A DNA stretch of 64,000 nucleotides. Origin: Solibacillus merdavium. Lineage in GTDB: Bacteria > Bacillota > Bacilli > Bacillales_A > Planococcaceae. This document shows positions 7,570 to 17,028 of the stretch, piece by piece. The DNA lies in assembly GCF_014836935.1 (NCBI RefSeq), contig NZ_JACSPW010000001.1:496001-560000 (forward strand), in the 5' to 3' direction. How positions within the stretch are numbered: the first letter of the stretch is position 1; each line of letters begins with the position of its first letter. The translations under genes were made by a program, and so were the position numbers. Below the pieces are notes generated by a model. The model was not told the DNA's origin, did not search any database, and worked only from the letters and a program-made list of their open reading frames with translations.

Positions 7570-8886
7570 ATGTCAAAATATACTGATTATCAATTCAAGC
7601 CATTTTTGCAGGACGCCATTGCAAAGCTTGGATTTACAGAACCGACACCAATTCAAAAAGAAATAATTCCACTCGTACTAAAAGGAAAGAGTGCGATTGG
7701 ACAAGCTCATACAGGTACAGGGAAAACACATAGTTTTTTATTGCCAATTGTTGAGCGTATTGTAGAAGAAAAACAAGAAGTACAGGCCGTAATTACTTCA
7801 CCAACACGTGAATTAGCCCAACAGATTTTTGATGCATTAAATCAACTTGTTGAAGGAACGGAAATTTCAACGAAGTTATTTATCGGAGGTACGGATAAAC
7901 AACGTACAATTGACCGCTTAAAAACTCAACCACAAATTGTTGTTGGTACACCAGGACGCATTAGGGATCTAGTGAAAGAAAATGCGCTACTCGTACACAC
8001 GGCACCAATACTTGTGGTGGATGAAGCAGATTTAGCATTTGATATGGGATTCATTGAAGAAATTGACGGATTTGCTTCCGCAATGCCTGAAAAGCTTGAA
8101 ATGTTTGTGTTCTCCGCAACCATTCCAGAAAAATTAAAACCATTCCTAAAAAAATATATGGATGCACCTATCCATATTCATATGAATGACAAACGCCCTG
8201 TAGCTGAAGGAATTAACTTCCTATTAGTACCTGTGCGTTCTAAGTCACGTAATACCCGCCTGCTTGAAGTTATGAAAGCAATCAATCCATTTTTAGCTGT
8301 TATTTTCTGTAACACACGTAAAAATGCAGAGGCTGTAGCGAACTTCTTAGCTGAAGAAGGTATTCGTGCCGGTCAAATTCACGGAGATTTAAGCCCGCGT
8401 GATCGTAAAAAAATGATGAAACAAGTTCGTGATTTAGAATTCCAATACATCGTTGCAACAGACTTAGCTGCACGTGGTATCGATATTCAAGGTATTTCAC
8501 ACGTTATTAACTACGAAATCCCGGAAGATTTAGAATTCTTCATTCACCGAGTGGGCCGTACAGCCCGTGCAGGTACAAAAGGGACAGCCATTACTTTGTT
8601 CCAGCCTGAAGATGAAGATGCAGTAGTACGCATCGAAAAAATGGGTATTCCATTTGAGCAAAAAGATGTGAAAAATGGTGAATGGACAGACTTAAAAGAC
8701 CGTCACCAGCGTGCAAATCGTAAGACTGAGCGGAAGCAAGATGAAATCGATGTAAAAGCAAAAGCCCTCGTACGTAAGCCGAAGAAAGTAAAACCAGGCT
8801 ATAAACGTAATATGAAGTGGGAAATGGAAAAAGTGAAGAAGCGCGAACGCCGTATTAAAGCGCGTCGTAATAATAGAGAACAATAA
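7570..8886 (+). CDS. cshB: DEAD-box RNA helicase CshB
   Basis: 438 residues with all helicase motifs in order: Q motif GFTEPTPIQ (about 21), motif I AHTGTGKT (about 46), PTRELAQQ (about 77), TPGRI, DEAD in VVDEADLAF (about 148), SAT (about 180), and HRVGRTARAG (about 324). The basic C-terminal tail (about 390-438, KKVKPGYKRNMKWEMEKVKKRERR) is typical of CshB. The start has a TAAGGAGG site. CshB remodels RNA in cold adaptation and is linked to ribosome biogenesis. The position next to nfo equals B. subtilis yqfR-yqfS. Confidence 0.94.
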   Translation: MSKYTDYQFKPFLQDAIAKLGFTEPTPIQKEIIPLVLKGKSAIGQAHTGTGKTHSFLLPIVERIVEEKQEVQAVITSPTRELAQQIFDALNQLVEGTEISTKLFIGGTDKQRTIDRLKTQPQIVVGTPGRIRDLVKENALLVHTAPILVVDEADLAFDMGFIEEIDGFASAMPEKLEMFVFSATIPEKLKPFLKKYMDAPIHIHMNDKRPVAEGINFLLVPVRSKSRNTRLLEVMKAINPFLAVIFCNTRKNAEAVANFLAEEGIRAGQIHGDLSPRDRKKMMKQVRDLEFQYIVATDLAARGIDIQGISHVINYEIPEDLEFFIHRVGRTARAGTKGTAITLFQPEDEDAVVRIEKMGIPFEQKDVKNGEWTDLKDRHQRANRKTERKQDEIDVKAKALVRKPKKVKPGYKRNMKWEMEKVKKRERRIKARRNNREQ

Positions 8887-8971
8887 ATAATTTTCGCAAG
8901 GGGCTGCTTAGAATGTATTTCTTTGCGGTCTCTTTTGTTTTTTATGGACAGCAAATTTGGAGGGAAGAGTA

Positions 8972-9859
8972 ATGTTATTAGGTTCACATGTTTCAATGAG
9001 TGGTAAGAAAATGCTGTTAGGCGCTAGTGAAGAAGCATTAAGCTACGGTGCCAATACATTTATGATTTATACAGGTGCTCCTCAAAATACGCGCCGTAAA
9101 CCGATTGAAGAGCTTAATATTATGAAGGGCTTACTTCATATGCAGGAAAATAATATTTCGAATATTATTGTGCACGCACCATATATTATTAACTTAGGTA
9201 ATACGACGAAGCCAGAAACATTTGAGCTAGGCGTAAATTTCTTGCAAGAAGAAATTAAACGAACAGCAGCATTAGAAGCGACGCAAATCGTTTTGCATCC
9301 AGGTGCTCATGTTGGTGCAGGTGTCGATGAAGGCATTGCACGAATTGTAGAAGGCTTAAACGAAGTACTGACACAAGACTACCCTGTGCAAATCGCATTG
9401 GAAACGATGGCTGGAAAAGGCTCTGAAATCGGTCGTACATTTGAAGAGTTAGCCCGTATTATAGATGGTGTAACGAATAATGAACGTTTATCAATTTGTA
9501 TGGATACTTGTCATATTCACGACGCAGGTTATGATGTAGTGAATGATTTTGATGGGGTTTTAAATGAATTTGATAAAGTGATTGGTTTAGATCGTTTAAA
9601 AGTGATCCATGTTAATGATTCAAAAAATGTGCGCGGTGCAGCAAAAGACCGCCATGAAAATATTGGATTTGGTGAAATTGGCTTTGATGCAATGAAATAT
9701 ATTGTTCATCATCCGCAACTAATGCATTTACCTAAAATATTGGAAACACCATTTGTCGGTATTGATGCAAAAAATAAAAAAGCACCTTATTTACATGAAA
9801 TTGCAATGCTACGTGATGGGGAATTCCGCCCAGCATTAATTGATCAATTGCGTAATTAA
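8972..9859 (+). CDS. nfo: Deoxyribonuclease IV (AP endonuclease)
   Basis: 295 residues from ATG 8972, preceded by GGAGGGAAG; an in-frame TTG 15 nt earlier overlaps that site and is rejected. Family signatures are [11 protein letters not shown] at the start, VHAPYIINL (about 70), [11 protein letters not shown] (about 111), [11 protein letters not shown] (about 146), [13 protein letters not shown] (about 178) and IHVNDSK (about 216), carrying the His, Glu and Asp ligands of the three-zinc centre. It cleaves abasic sites in base-excision repair. Confidence 0.96.
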   Translation: MLLGSHVSMSGKKMLLGASEEALSYGANTFMIYTGAPQNTRRKPIEELNIMKGLLHMQENNISNIIVHAPYIINLGNTTKPETFELGVNFLQEEIKRTAALEATQIVLHPGAHVGAGVDEGIARIVEGLNEVLTQDYPVQIALETMAGKGSEIGRTFEELARIIDGVTNNERLSICMDTCHIHDAGYDVVNDFDGVLNEFDKVIGLDRLKVIHVNDSKNVRGAAKDRHENIGFGEIGFDAMKYIVHHPQLMHLPKILETPFVGIDAKNKKAPYLHEIAMLRDGEFRPALIDQLRN

Positions 9860-9872
9860 TAAGAATAAATGA

Positions 9873-9911
9873 ACATACTTTGCACGAATTTGATGCAAAG
9901 TATGTTTTTTT
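9873..9911 (+). terminator. Terminator of nfo
   Basis: ACATACTTTGCA (9873-9884) pairs with TGCAAAGTATGT (9894-9905) and is followed by a T run, 14 nt after the nfo stop. Confidence 0.9.
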
Positions 9912-9932
9912 ACATTTTTTTATTACATTATT

Positions 9933-9941
9933 TGCTATAAT
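9933..9941 (+). promoter_or_regulatory. Extended -10 promoter of the dacC-like gene
   Basis: TGCTATAAT, an extended -10 with TATAAT at 9936-9941, 42 nt before the start codon and after the nfo terminator. Confidence 0.55.
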
Positions 9942-9982
9942 TAATTAACTGTAAATTTCAAAAATTAAACGGGGGTACTGTT

Positions 9983-11401
9983 ATGAAAAAAGTTATACAA
10001 CTTATCATTTTATTTGCATTATTCTTTTCATTACCTATTCAAGGTTTCGCCTCGGTCAGCGGTGCCGTTACGTCGAACTTAGGGAAAAGCAATGCAGCGG
10101 TGACAATCCGCGATATTGATAGTGGGAAAATCGTTTATTCTCAAAATGGGAATAAGCTTATGCGTCCAGCTTCTAATATGAAATTAATCTCCGGTGGTGC
10201 CGCACTATCCATTTTAGGAGAAGATTACCGTTTTACTACAGACTTATTTATTGATGGAAAGGTTGTCAACAAAACGTTGAACGGCAACGTTTACATAAAA
10301 GGCAGTGGAGATCCGACTTTGAATAAAGAGGATTTTCAGGAGTTTGCTAAAATATTGAAGCGCAATGGCATACGGACTATTAACGGCCATTTAATAGGTG
10401 ATGACACAGCCTTTTCTGGCAGTACATTACCGCCAGGAGTCGACAAAACAGATGAGACGTATTACTTCGGTGCACGTACATCAGCTATTACGATGTCTCA
10501 AAATGCTGACTTTGATGCAAGTACAATTATTATTACAGCAAAGCCAGGAAAAGTTGGGGCTAAACCAAGCTATTCAGTGGAGCCGAATTTAAGTGGCATG
10601 GTAATTACTAATCAGGCGAGAACTGTTAATAAAGGCAGTAAAAATACACTTACGATTAAACGATCCTACAATACGAATCGCATTATTATTTCCGGAAACA
10701 TTCCACAGGGGAGTAGCAAAAAAGAGTGGGTAACACTGCAGGATCCTTCGCAAAACACGATGCAGGCAATTAAGCTAACATGGCAAAGTGCAGGCATCAA
10801 GTTCTCAAAGGATTCAAAAATTCAATTGGGTAAAGTACCACAAAAGGCTAAGTTGCTCTACACAAATGAATCACGTACTTTAGCGTCCATTTTCCCTGCA
10901 TTTATGAAGCTGAGTAATAATAGTATTGCAGATATCCTCGTAAAAGCGATGGGCAAGGAGCAGCTAGGGGAAGGAAGCACGAAAAAGGGCGTAACGCTAT
11001 TAAAGAGCTATGCAGAGTCATTGGATATTCCTGTGGATAATTGGCGTATCGTAGATGGTTCAGGGTTGTCCAATTCAAATCTTGTGACGACAAATAGTTT
11101 GTCCCAATTATTATTTAAAGTTCAAAAAGAACCTTATTTCAATACGTTTTATCGATCATTGCCAATCGCAGGTAATGATGAACGTTTTGTCGGAGGGACA
11201 TTGCGTAAGCGTTTAACGAGCGCTAATTTACAAAACCGGATTTATGCGAAGACTGGATATATCCCAAATGTTTATACATTATCAGGCTATATTAAAGGAC
11301 AAAGTGGCAAAGAGTATATATTCTCGATTTTATTGCATAACACGGCGAACGGAAATGCATATATAGATCGTACAATGACAGCGCTTGTTAAAAATTTGTA
11401 G
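9983..11401 (+). CDS. dacC: D-alanyl-D-alanine carboxypeptidase/endopeptidase, peptidase family S13
   Basis: 472 residues with a Sec signal peptide (residues 1-23, cleavage probably after GFA). The penicillin-binding motifs are SNMK (about residue 68), SNN in LSNNSIAD (about 311) and KTG in AKTGYIPN (about 424). The long insert between the first two motifs (about residues 95-275) is typical of the S13 class (E. coli PBP4, B. subtilis DacC). It would act outside the membrane trimming or cleaving peptidoglycan side chains. Site GGGGG precedes ATG. Pcp follows after 12 nt and may share the transcript. Confidence 0.9.
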   Translation: MKKVIQLIILFALFFSLPIQGFASVSGAVTSNLGKSNAAVTIRDIDSGKIVYSQNGNKLMRPASNMKLISGGAALSILGEDYRFTTDLFIDGKVVNKTLNGNVYIKGSGDPTLNKEDFQEFAKILKRNGIRTINGHLIGDDTAFSGSTLPPGVDKTDETYYFGARTSAITMSQNADFDASTIIITAKPGKVGAKPSYSVEPNLSGMVITNQARTVNKGSKNTLTIKRSYNTNRIIISGNIPQGSSKKEWVTLQDPSQNTMQAIKLTWQSAGIKFSKDSKIQLGKVPQKAKLLYTNESRTLASIFPAFMKLSNNSIADILVKAMGKEQLGEGSTKKGVTLLKSYAESLDIPVDNWRIVDGSGLSNSNLVTTNSLSQLLFKVQKEPYFNTFYRSLPIAGNDERFVGGTLRKRLTSANLQNRIYAKTGYIPNVYTLSGYIKGQSGKEYIFSILLHNTANGNAYIDRTMTALVKNL

Positions 11402-11413
11402 AGGTGTAATGAG

Positions 11414-12025
11414 ATGAAAAAAGTATTAGTAACAGGATTCGAGCCATTCCTGACAAATCCGATTAATCCAACGATGGATATTGTACAGGCACTGAACGGG
11501 AAAACTATTGGTCAATATGAAGTAGTTGGGCATGTACTATCTGTTGATTTTCAAAAAGCACCTGAACAATTTTTGAACCTTATTGAAGAAGTACAGCCTA
11601 CAATCATTGTTTCACTGGGACTTGCAGCAGGTATTTCGAAAATTTCACCGGAACGTGTTGCCATCAATGTAAAGGATGGAGAAAAAGATAATGCAGGTCA
11701 TGAATTTGAAGATGCATCAATTCGAACAGATGGCGATGTTGCCTATTTTTCAACATTGCCAATACGAAAAATTATCAATCGTTTGAATTCGGCAGGGTAT
11801 CCAACGGCGATCTCTAATTCAGCAGGAACGTACCTCTGCAATAATATTATGTATGAAGGACTGTATTACGCAGTAAATCATGAGTCGATTCGTGCTGCCG
11901 GGTTTATCCATATACCGGCGTCATTTGAATTGGCTATCCAACATGGTAGAATACCCGGCTGGTCTGGACGTGATTTGGAAGCTGCAATAGAGCTTGCATT
12001 AGAAGTATGTATAGAAAACGTTTAA
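11414..12025 (+). CDS. pcp: Pyroglutamyl-peptidase I
   Basis: 203 residues, the usual length of family C15. The catalytic triad is visible: Glu in ISPERVAIN (about residue 80), Cys in AGTYLCNN (about 142) and His in GFIHIPA (about 166). KVLVTGFEPF is the standard N-terminus. It removes N-terminal pyroglutamate from peptides in the cytoplasm. GAGGTG precedes ATG 11414; only 12 nt separate it from the dacC-like gene. Confidence 0.95.
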   Translation: MKKVLVTGFEPFLTNPINPTMDIVQALNGKTIGQYEVVGHVLSVDFQKAPEQFLNLIEEVQPTIIVSLGLAAGISKISPERVAINVKDGEKDNAGHEFEDASIRTDGDVAYFSTLPIRKIINRLNSAGYPTAISNSAGTYLCNNIMYEGLYYAVNHESIRAAGFIHIPASFELAIQHGRIPGWSGRDLEAAIELALEVCIENV

Positions 12026-12048
12026 TTGGAATATATTATTAAATAACT

Positions 12049-12106
12049 AAGCTTGGAAATTTATAAAGTTCTTAAAAAGGAACTAACTATAAATTCCAAG
12101 CTTTTT
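12049..12106 (+). terminator. Terminator of pcp
   Basis: AAGCTTGGAAATTTATA (12049 on) pairs with TATAAATTCCAAGCTT (to 12102), with an inner AGTTC/GAACT pairing, followed by T6. Confidence 0.85.
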
Positions 12107-12135
12107 TACTGGCCACAATAGCCTTTCAGATAAGA

Positions 12136-12384
12136 CTAAAATCCGATTACTTTTCTTAGTTTTTTATATCTTTTGGAGCCGATCAGCTGCTCTATTTCCT
12201 CGCGTACATTTTGTGGTATCCCGTAAATGCCCCAAGTAATGGAAGCATTACTTAAAATTTTGCGCAGCTTTTTAATTTCTTCAATAGAAAATTCAAGCTC
12301 CTGTTGTTTGGCAAACTTCTGTAACTGTTTATCATTCATTCCTTTAAGATTTTCAAACCATTGTAACATTTGAATAGTCATCAT
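12136..12384 (-). CDS. YqfT-like small protein (DUF2624-type, tentative)
   Basis: 82 residues, charged and helical, no membrane segment or cysteine. The pattern NDKQLQKFAKQQELEFSIEEIKKLRKIL (about 17-44) resembles the DUF2624/YqfT family, which lies directly after nfo in B. subtilis; here it lies after the inserted dacC-pcp pair and is in the opposite orientation. AAAGGATG precedes the ATG. The resemblance is moderate and the function unknown. Confidence 0.55.
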   Translation of the reverse strand: MMTIQMLQWFENLKGMNDKQLQKFAKQQELEFSIEEIKKLRKILSNASITWGIYGIPQNVREEIEQLIGSKRYKKLRKVIGF

Positions 12385-12441
12385 CCTTTCAAGTTTATTT
12401 CCTTTACATGAACCAAAAAGTCTATTATACTAACATGATGT

Positions 12442-12462
12442 AAATCGTAATGATTTTGAATT
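12442..12462 (+). promoter_or_regulatory. Zur operator upstream of znuC
   Basis: AAATCGTAATGATTTTGAATT closely fits the Bacillus Zur box AAATCGTAATnATTwCGATTT, diverging only in the right arm. A -10-like TATACT (12425-12430) just upstream would place the transcription start at the operator edge, so zinc-loaded Zur would block the znuCB-zur operon. Confidence 0.75.
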
Positions 12463-12479
12463 AGAAAGAAGCGAACGAT

Positions 12480-13226
12480 ATGAAAAAAATACTAATTGAA
12501 TTGAAGGATGTTTCATTTCAATATGAATACACACAAGCTTTGAAAAATATTTCTTTACGCGTTCATGAGGGCGACTTTTTGGCGTTAATGGGGCAAAATG
12601 GCTCTGGAAAATCGACACTTTTAAAATTAATTTTAGGTCTATTGAAGCCAATGTCTGGAGAAATTAAATTATTTGGCGAACAAGCCAATCATTTTAAGCA
12701 CCGTGAATGGATTGGCTATGTGTCGCAAAAGTCCAATGCCTTTAATTCCGGTTTCCCTGCAACAGTTGAAGAAGTTGTAAAAAGCGGTTTGGTACAAAAG
12801 GTTGGGTTATTTAAACGATATCCAAAAGATGCTGACATTTTAGTGAAGGGTGCTTTAAAGGATGTCGGTATGGAAAAATATTTGAAGCGTAATATTGGGC
12901 AGCTTTCTGGTGGCCAACAGCAACGCGTATTTATCGCACGTGCTTTAGTGTCAGACCCTAAGCTCCTTATTTTAGACGAACCTACAGTAGGAATTGACCG
13001 CGAAAATGTGCAGGCATTCTATGATATGCTTGCACACTTGAATAAGCATCACAATATGACGATGATTTTAGTTACGCATGATGTTGATACGGTTTCGGAT
13101 CGTGTCAGTCATGTAGCATGCCTAAATCAATCGATCCATTTCCACGGATATAAAAATGATTTTGATACGATTTCGGAAGAACAGATCGCTAGCTGGAACG
13201 GTCACTCTGTTCGAAAGATTCATTAA
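12480..13226 (+). CDS. znuC: Zinc ABC transporter ATP-binding protein
   Basis: 248 residues. Walker A is GQNGSGKST (about 37-45), Q-loop VSQKSNAF (about 80), signature LSGGQQQR (about 138-145), Walker B LLILDEPTVG (about 160-169) and switch His in VTHDVD (about 196). It is the ZnuC/AdcC type, judged by the adjoining ABC-3 permease and zur and by the upstream Zur box. Substrate zinc is therefore well supported; manganese is the alternative for this family. No substrate-binding protein is encoded nearby. Confidence 0.92.
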   Translation: MKKILIELKDVSFQYEYTQALKNISLRVHEGDFLALMGQNGSGKSTLLKLILGLLKPMSGEIKLFGEQANHFKHREWIGYVSQKSNAFNSGFPATVEEVVKSGLVQKVGLFKRYPKDADILVKGALKDVGMEKYLKRNIGQLSGGQQQRVFIARALVSDPKLLILDEPTVGIDRENVQAFYDMLAHLNKHHNMTMILVTHDVDTVSDRVSHVACLNQSIHFHGYKNDFDTISEEQIASWNGHSVRKIH

Positions 13227-13242
13227 GGAGTAGACCGCCGTT

Positions 13243-14109
13243 ATGATAGAAGCAATATTAAACTATGAATTTTTACAAAATGCCTTTTTCTCGGGATTGA
13301 TTATTGGCGTGATTGCACCGCTTCTAGGGGTGTTTATCGTTGTTCGTCGATTGTCGTTAATAGCAGATGCTTTATCGCATGTAACACTTGCCGGTATCGC
13401 TGGAAGTCTTTACTTAAGTCAGTCATTCGCAGGACTGGCATTGCTAAACCCTATTTATCTAGGTATTGTGGCATCTGTAAGTGGCTCGATTTTAATTGAG
13501 CGTTTACGTCGACTGTATAAACATTATGAAGAACTTGCGATTCCGATTATTATGTCAGGTGGTATCGGAATTAGCGCGATATTTATTTCGTTGGCAAGTG
13601 GCTTTAATACCGATCTGATGAGCTATTTATTCGGCTCAGTTTCCGCTGTATCGCGGCAGGATTTGTATGTTGTGATGGCGATTGCGGTCGTTGTCGTATT
13701 ATTTTTAGTTCTGTTTTTTAAAGAACTCTTTGTTTTATCGTTTGATGAAGAATACGCTAAAGCGAGTGGCTTACCTGCAAAGTGGATTCATCTGCTGTTT
13801 ATGGTAGTGGTTGCATTAGTCATTGCCGCAAGTATGCGAATCGTAGGGATTTTACTTGTATCAAGCTTGATGACATTACCGGTAGCCGCTGCGATGCGGT
13901 TGGCGCGTGGATTTAAAGAAGCCATTATTTTAGCAATTGTATTTGGAGAGCTGGCAGTAATTATTGGATTGATTTCTGCATTTTACTTAAACTTAGCACC
14001 TGGTGGAACAATTGTTGTCACATCGATCATTATTTTATTGCTAGTTATATTTATCAAAAAAATTGTGCTAAAAGTATCGATTAAATCGAAAGGGGAAGAA
14101 GTACTATGA
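13243..14109 (+). CDS. znuB: Zinc ABC transporter permease
   Basis: 288 residues, ABC-3 family, with about eight hydrophobic segments. [25 protein letters not shown] (about 28-52) is the characteristic family block, and [18 protein letters not shown] (about 204-221) the cytoplasmic coupling region. TAAGGAG lies 14 nt upstream of ATG and znuC is 16 nt upstream. It would form the channel of the zinc importer with ZnuC. Confidence 0.92.
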   Translation: MIEAILNYEFLQNAFFSGLIIGVIAPLLGVFIVVRRLSLIADALSHVTLAGIAGSLYLSQSFAGLALLNPIYLGIVASVSGSILIERLRRLYKHYEELAIPIIMSGGIGISAIFISLASGFNTDLMSYLFGSVSAVSRQDLYVVMAIAVVVVLFLVLFFKELFVLSFDEEYAKASGLPAKWIHLLFMVVVALVIAASMRIVGILLVSSLMTLPVAAAMRLARGFKEAIILAIVFGELAVIIGLISAFYLNLAPGGTIVVTSIIILLLVIFIKKIVLKVSIKSKGEEVL

Positions 14110-14516
14110 ATGCAACTCGCGCGTGGGAAATATTAAAGGAAAACGGCTATAAAAAGACCGATAAACGAGAATTGATTTTGGATATGTTTGCAGCTACTGA
14201 TAAATATTTGACTGCCCGTGATTTGCTGTCAGTATTGAAAAAGGATTTCCCTGGGATGAGCTTCGATACGATCTATCGCAACTTAGCGACTTTTGTCGAG
14301 CTTGATATTTTGGAAGAAACGGAATTAAACGGTGAGCGTAATTTCCGCATGCACTGCGAGTCAGACCACCATCACCATCATTTTATTTGCCGTGATTGTG
14401 GTAAAGTAAAAGAGCTATCCGTCTGCCCAATGGAAATGCTTGGTGAAAAGTTGCCGGGGTATGCTGTAGAAGCACATAAATTTGAGATTTACGGCAAATG
14501 TCCTGAATGTTTATAA
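14106..14516 (+). CDS. zur: Zinc uptake regulator, Fur family
   Basis: 136 residues, starting in a 4-nt ATGA overlap with znuB. Winged-helix DNA-binding residues lie about 10-85 ([17 protein letters not shown]), followed by a His-rich DHHHHHF regulatory site (about 80-86) and two CxxC zinc pairs, CRDCG (about 88) and CPEC at the end. Location in the zinc transporter operon behind a Zur box separates it from the fur gene at 38282 in this window. It corresponds to B. subtilis yqfV. Confidence 0.93.
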   Translation: MNATRAWEILKENGYKKTDKRELILDMFAATDKYLTARDLLSVLKKDFPGMSFDTIYRNLATFVELDILEETELNGERNFRMHCESDHHHHHFICRDCGKVKELSVCPMEMLGEKLPGYAVEAHKFEIYGKCPECL

Positions 14517-14574
14517 AATGTAGTTTGCATAAAATTTTTTATATGCTAAAGTGATAAAGACAAATTGAATAAAT

Positions 14575-14740
14575 TTGCAGGAAAAAGATGCATGATGCAT
14601 AAATGGGAATTCGGTGTAAATCCGAAGCTATATCCGTAACTGTAAGCGTTGATGAAAATAAGTGTAATACCACTGCTAATATAGCGGGAAGGTACTTGTG
14701 AGTAAAGTGAAACGCAGAGCCAGGAGACCAATCTTTTTCT
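14575..14740 (+). ncRNA. Cobalamin (B12) riboswitch aptamer
   Basis: The conserved B12 box GAGCCAGGAGACC lies at 14717-14729. Upstream are the other hallmark elements: GGGAATTCGGTG..AATCCGAAGC (about 14603-14629), CCGTAACTGTAAGCG (14634-14648), CCACTGC...GCGGGAAGG (about 14670-14692). A Rho-independent hairpin follows at 14829, so control is by termination when B12 is bound. Outer limits are estimates. Confidence 0.95.
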
Positions 14741-14828
14741 TATCGTAACATCCCTCTTCGGAATTAAAGAGAATGTACGGCAATCACTGATCGAATGAGC
14801 GTTTTGCACCCTTTTATTGATTTTTGAA

Positions 14829-14857
14829 GCCATCCATTTTCTTGGGTGGCTTTTTTT
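14829..14857 (+). terminator. Terminator of the B12 riboswitch expression platform
   Basis: GCCATCCA (14829-14836) pairs with TGGGTGGC (14843-14850), followed by T7, ending 51 nt before the first gene. It completes the riboswitch; no gene lies in the 391-base gap 14517-14907. Confidence 0.9.
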
Positions 14858-14907
14858 CGTTCACTCAATAATTGCGAGGAGGCACTACTTGAAGTGAGGA
14901 GAACTAT

Positions 14908-15468
14908 ATGAAAAAAGATATTCGTTATTCCTGCTATCCGTTTATGCGGGAAAAATCAAGCTGTGTTGACTATGAGATTCGGACGGATTCTTTAACAACG
15001 CGAATCGGCGCAGTATTTCCAACATTAGTCGATGATGCATTAGGTCAGATTGTGCTTGAAGATTTAAAAAAGATTCAGCCGCTAGCCTATCATGCCAATG
15101 GTTCGGTCCGCGGTAAATTAGCTATTACATCTGAAGATTTACTATGGTTAAGCGATCGATACGATTTTTATGTAAGTGAAGTCGGGGAAACGATTCAGCA
15201 GTTTGTCCTGCCACAGGGAATTGAAAGTGCCGCAAGACTGCATATTTGTCGCAGCGAGGCGAAAAAGTCTTACAGGGCATTACATAAAGTAAGCGAAGAA
15301 AGAGAAGTGGATGAAATTCTGTTTGATTTTCTCGGGCTGCTTGCCAATGTATTTTTTGTCATGGCGGTCTATATGAATCAACAGCATCAGCAGGAAGAAA
15401 TTCCATTTATCTCAAAATCTTATCCAACGAAAAAGAAAAAAGGAGTTACAACAAATGAAATTGAATAA
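14908..15468 (+). CDS. Cobalamin adenosyltransferase-like protein, divergent
   Basis: 186 residues, first gene after the B12 riboswitch. The block FVLPQGIESAARLHICRSEAKKSYRAL (about 102-128) matches the PduO-type ATP:cob(I)alamin adenosyltransferase core (FVLPGG..AA.LH.AR...RRAE), and FLGLLANVFFVMA (about 141-153) the C-terminal LNRLSD..F..AR block. In both blocks usual active-site residues are changed (LNRLSD is LGLLAN, RR is KK), and the N-terminal nucleotide loop is RTDSLTTRIG. It may bind corrinoid or act as a weak enzyme. Overlaps the next gene by 14 nt. Confidence 0.6.
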   Translation: MKKDIRYSCYPFMREKSSCVDYEIRTDSLTTRIGAVFPTLVDDALGQIVLEDLKKIQPLAYHANGSVRGKLAITSEDLLWLSDRYDFYVSEVGETIQQFVLPQGIESAARLHICRSEAKKSYRALHKVSEEREVDEILFDFLGLLANVFFVMAVYMNQQHQQEEIPFISKSYPTKKKKGVTTNEIE

Positions 15469-16408
15469 CAAATGGGTCGTTGCATTAGCGGCAACATTAT
15501 TACTAGCAGCATGTGGATCAGATGAGGAAAAAACAGAAAAGGACGTTAAAAATGAGGAGCAAGCTACAACCAAAAATGATGGCGCTCCTTATACAGTTGT
15601 CGATGACCGTGGTGTTGAGGTGACATTTGATGAAGTCCCGGAAACGATTATTTCACTACAGCCAAGCAATACAGAGATTTTGTTTGAACTAGGAGTAGGT
15701 GAACAAATTATCGGTGCAACGGACTTTGATACATATCCGGAAGCAGCACAAAAAATTGAACGTGTTTCAACGTCTACCGTCATTAATGCAGAACGAATTT
15801 TGGAATTGGATCCGGATGTAGTTGTGGCATATACAATTGGGGAGGAAGCACAAATTGCTCAACTGGAAGATGCGGGTCTGAAAGTATTTGTTATTGCTTC
15901 TGCCACGACATTCGATGATGTTTATTCAGATATTATTCAGTTGTCAGAAGTAATGGGTATCGAAGAAAAAGGTGAAGAAGTTGTAGCCGATATTAAAGCA
16001 CAAATTAAGACAGTACAAGAAAAAACAGAAACAATCGATACGAAGAAAAAAGTGTATTACGAAGTGTCCCCAGCTCCGGATCTTTGGACAACCGGCAACA
16101 GTACTTTCCAGCAAGAAATAATGGATTATGCAAATATCGAAAATATTTATGCTGATCAGACGAGCTGGATTAGTGTGACAGAAGAGGATGTTATTACTCG
16201 CAATCCTGAAATTATTATTTCACCTGCAACTTATATGGAAAATGCGGTCGAAGAAATTTTAGGACGTACAGGGTGGGATAAAATACAAGCAGTCACAGAC
16301 AAGGCAGTTTATTTAGTGGATGGCGATATTATGTCACGTCCTGGACCACGTATTGGTGAAGCAGTAGAAATTATGGCACAATCAGTATATCCGGAATTGT
16401 TTAAATAG
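15455..16408 (+). CDS. BtuF-like corrinoid-binding lipoprotein
   Basis: 317 residues with a lipoprotein signal: hydrophobic stretch 7-19 and lipobox LLAACGSD, Cys about residue 20, followed by a charged linker. The rest is the two-lobe class III binding fold (PETIISLQPSNTEILFELG, about 62-80; long central helix about 160-180). The riboswitch upstream makes a corrinoid the likely ligand; siderophore is the alternative for this fold. AAAGGAG precedes the ATG. No BtuC or BtuD gene accompanies it in this window, so the permease and ATPase must come from elsewhere. Confidence 0.8.
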   Translation: MKLNNKWVVALAATLLLAACGSDEEKTEKDVKNEEQATTKNDGAPYTVVDDRGVEVTFDEVPETIISLQPSNTEILFELGVGEQIIGATDFDTYPEAAQKIERVSTSTVINAERILELDPDVVVAYTIGEEAQIAQLEDAGLKVFVIASATTFDDVYSDIIQLSEVMGIEEKGEEVVADIKAQIKTVQEKTETIDTKKKVYYEVSPAPDLWTTGNSTFQQEIMDYANIENIYADQTSWISVTEEDVITRNPEIIISPATYMENAVEEILGRTGWDKIQAVTDKAVYLVDGDIMSRPGPRIGEAVEIMAQSVYPELFK

Positions 16409-16420
16409 TTATAGAATAGA

Positions 16421-16451
16421 AGAACATGCCTTAGTTGGGCATGTTCTTTTT
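16421..16451 (+). terminator. Hairpin terminator after the btuF-like gene
   Basis: AGAACATGCC (16421-16430) pairs with GGCATGTTCT (16438-16447), followed by T5. It may reduce read-through into cobU. It also argues against an upstream cobU start at 16435, which would lie inside this hairpin. Confidence 0.75.
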
Positions 16452-16473
16452 GAACTGGAAAGGAGGCATACGA

Positions 16474-17016
16474 TTGATTTTTATAACAGGTGGTGTACGC
16501 AGCGGGAAAAGTGCTTTTGCAGAAAAATATGCGAGGCGGTTAGGTGAAAATAAGTTGCTTTACTATGTCGCTACGGGAGTATCATTTGATGATGAAATGA
16601 AAAAACGGATTGTCCGCCATCAGTGGGACCGTCAAAACCAAAACGCTACCTGGAACACGGTGGAAATGCAAGTACAGATTCCTTTAACGATACAACAACT
16701 TTCAAAAGATGCAGTCGTGCTTTTTGAATGTGTGACAACCTGGCTTTCGAATGTACTTTTTAACTATGAAGCAGAATGCAAAAATAGCGAATATATCAAT
16801 AATTGTATTGAATCGCTGCAAAAGCAATTGCTAGCTTGGCATCAGCAAGGTGCTACAATAGTAGTTGTATCAAATGAAGTGTTAGACGAATTGCCTTCTC
16901 GTTATAATGAGGTAAATTTATATCGTAAACTTTTGGGAGAACTTCATCAGTGGATTGTCCAACATAGCGATGAAGCATATGAAGTACAATATCAGCTTGT
17001 ACAGCAATGGAAATAA
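16474..17016 (+). CDS. cobU: Adenosylcobinamide kinase / adenosylcobinamide-phosphate guanylyltransferase
   Basis: 180 residues from TTG 16474, preceded by AAAGGAGG at the right distance. Walker A GGVRSGKS (about 6-13), VATG..DDEM (about 33-44), RHQWDRQNQNATWNTVE (about 49-65) and FECVTTWLSNVLF (about 85-97) are CobU/CobP signatures, with VVSNEV (about 130) near the end. It phosphorylates adenosylcobinamide and transfers GMP to give AdoCbi-GDP, the substrate of CobS, the next gene (12 nt). Confidence 0.9.
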   Translation: MIFITGGVRSGKSAFAEKYARRLGENKLLYYVATGVSFDDEMKKRIVRHQWDRQNQNATWNTVEMQVQIPLTIQQLSKDAVVLFECVTTWLSNVLFNYEAECKNSEYINNCIESLQKQLLAWHQQGATIVVVSNEVLDELPSRYNEVNLYRKLLGELHQWIVQHSDEAYEVQYQLVQQWK

Positions 17017-17028
17017 GGAGTGGGCAAG

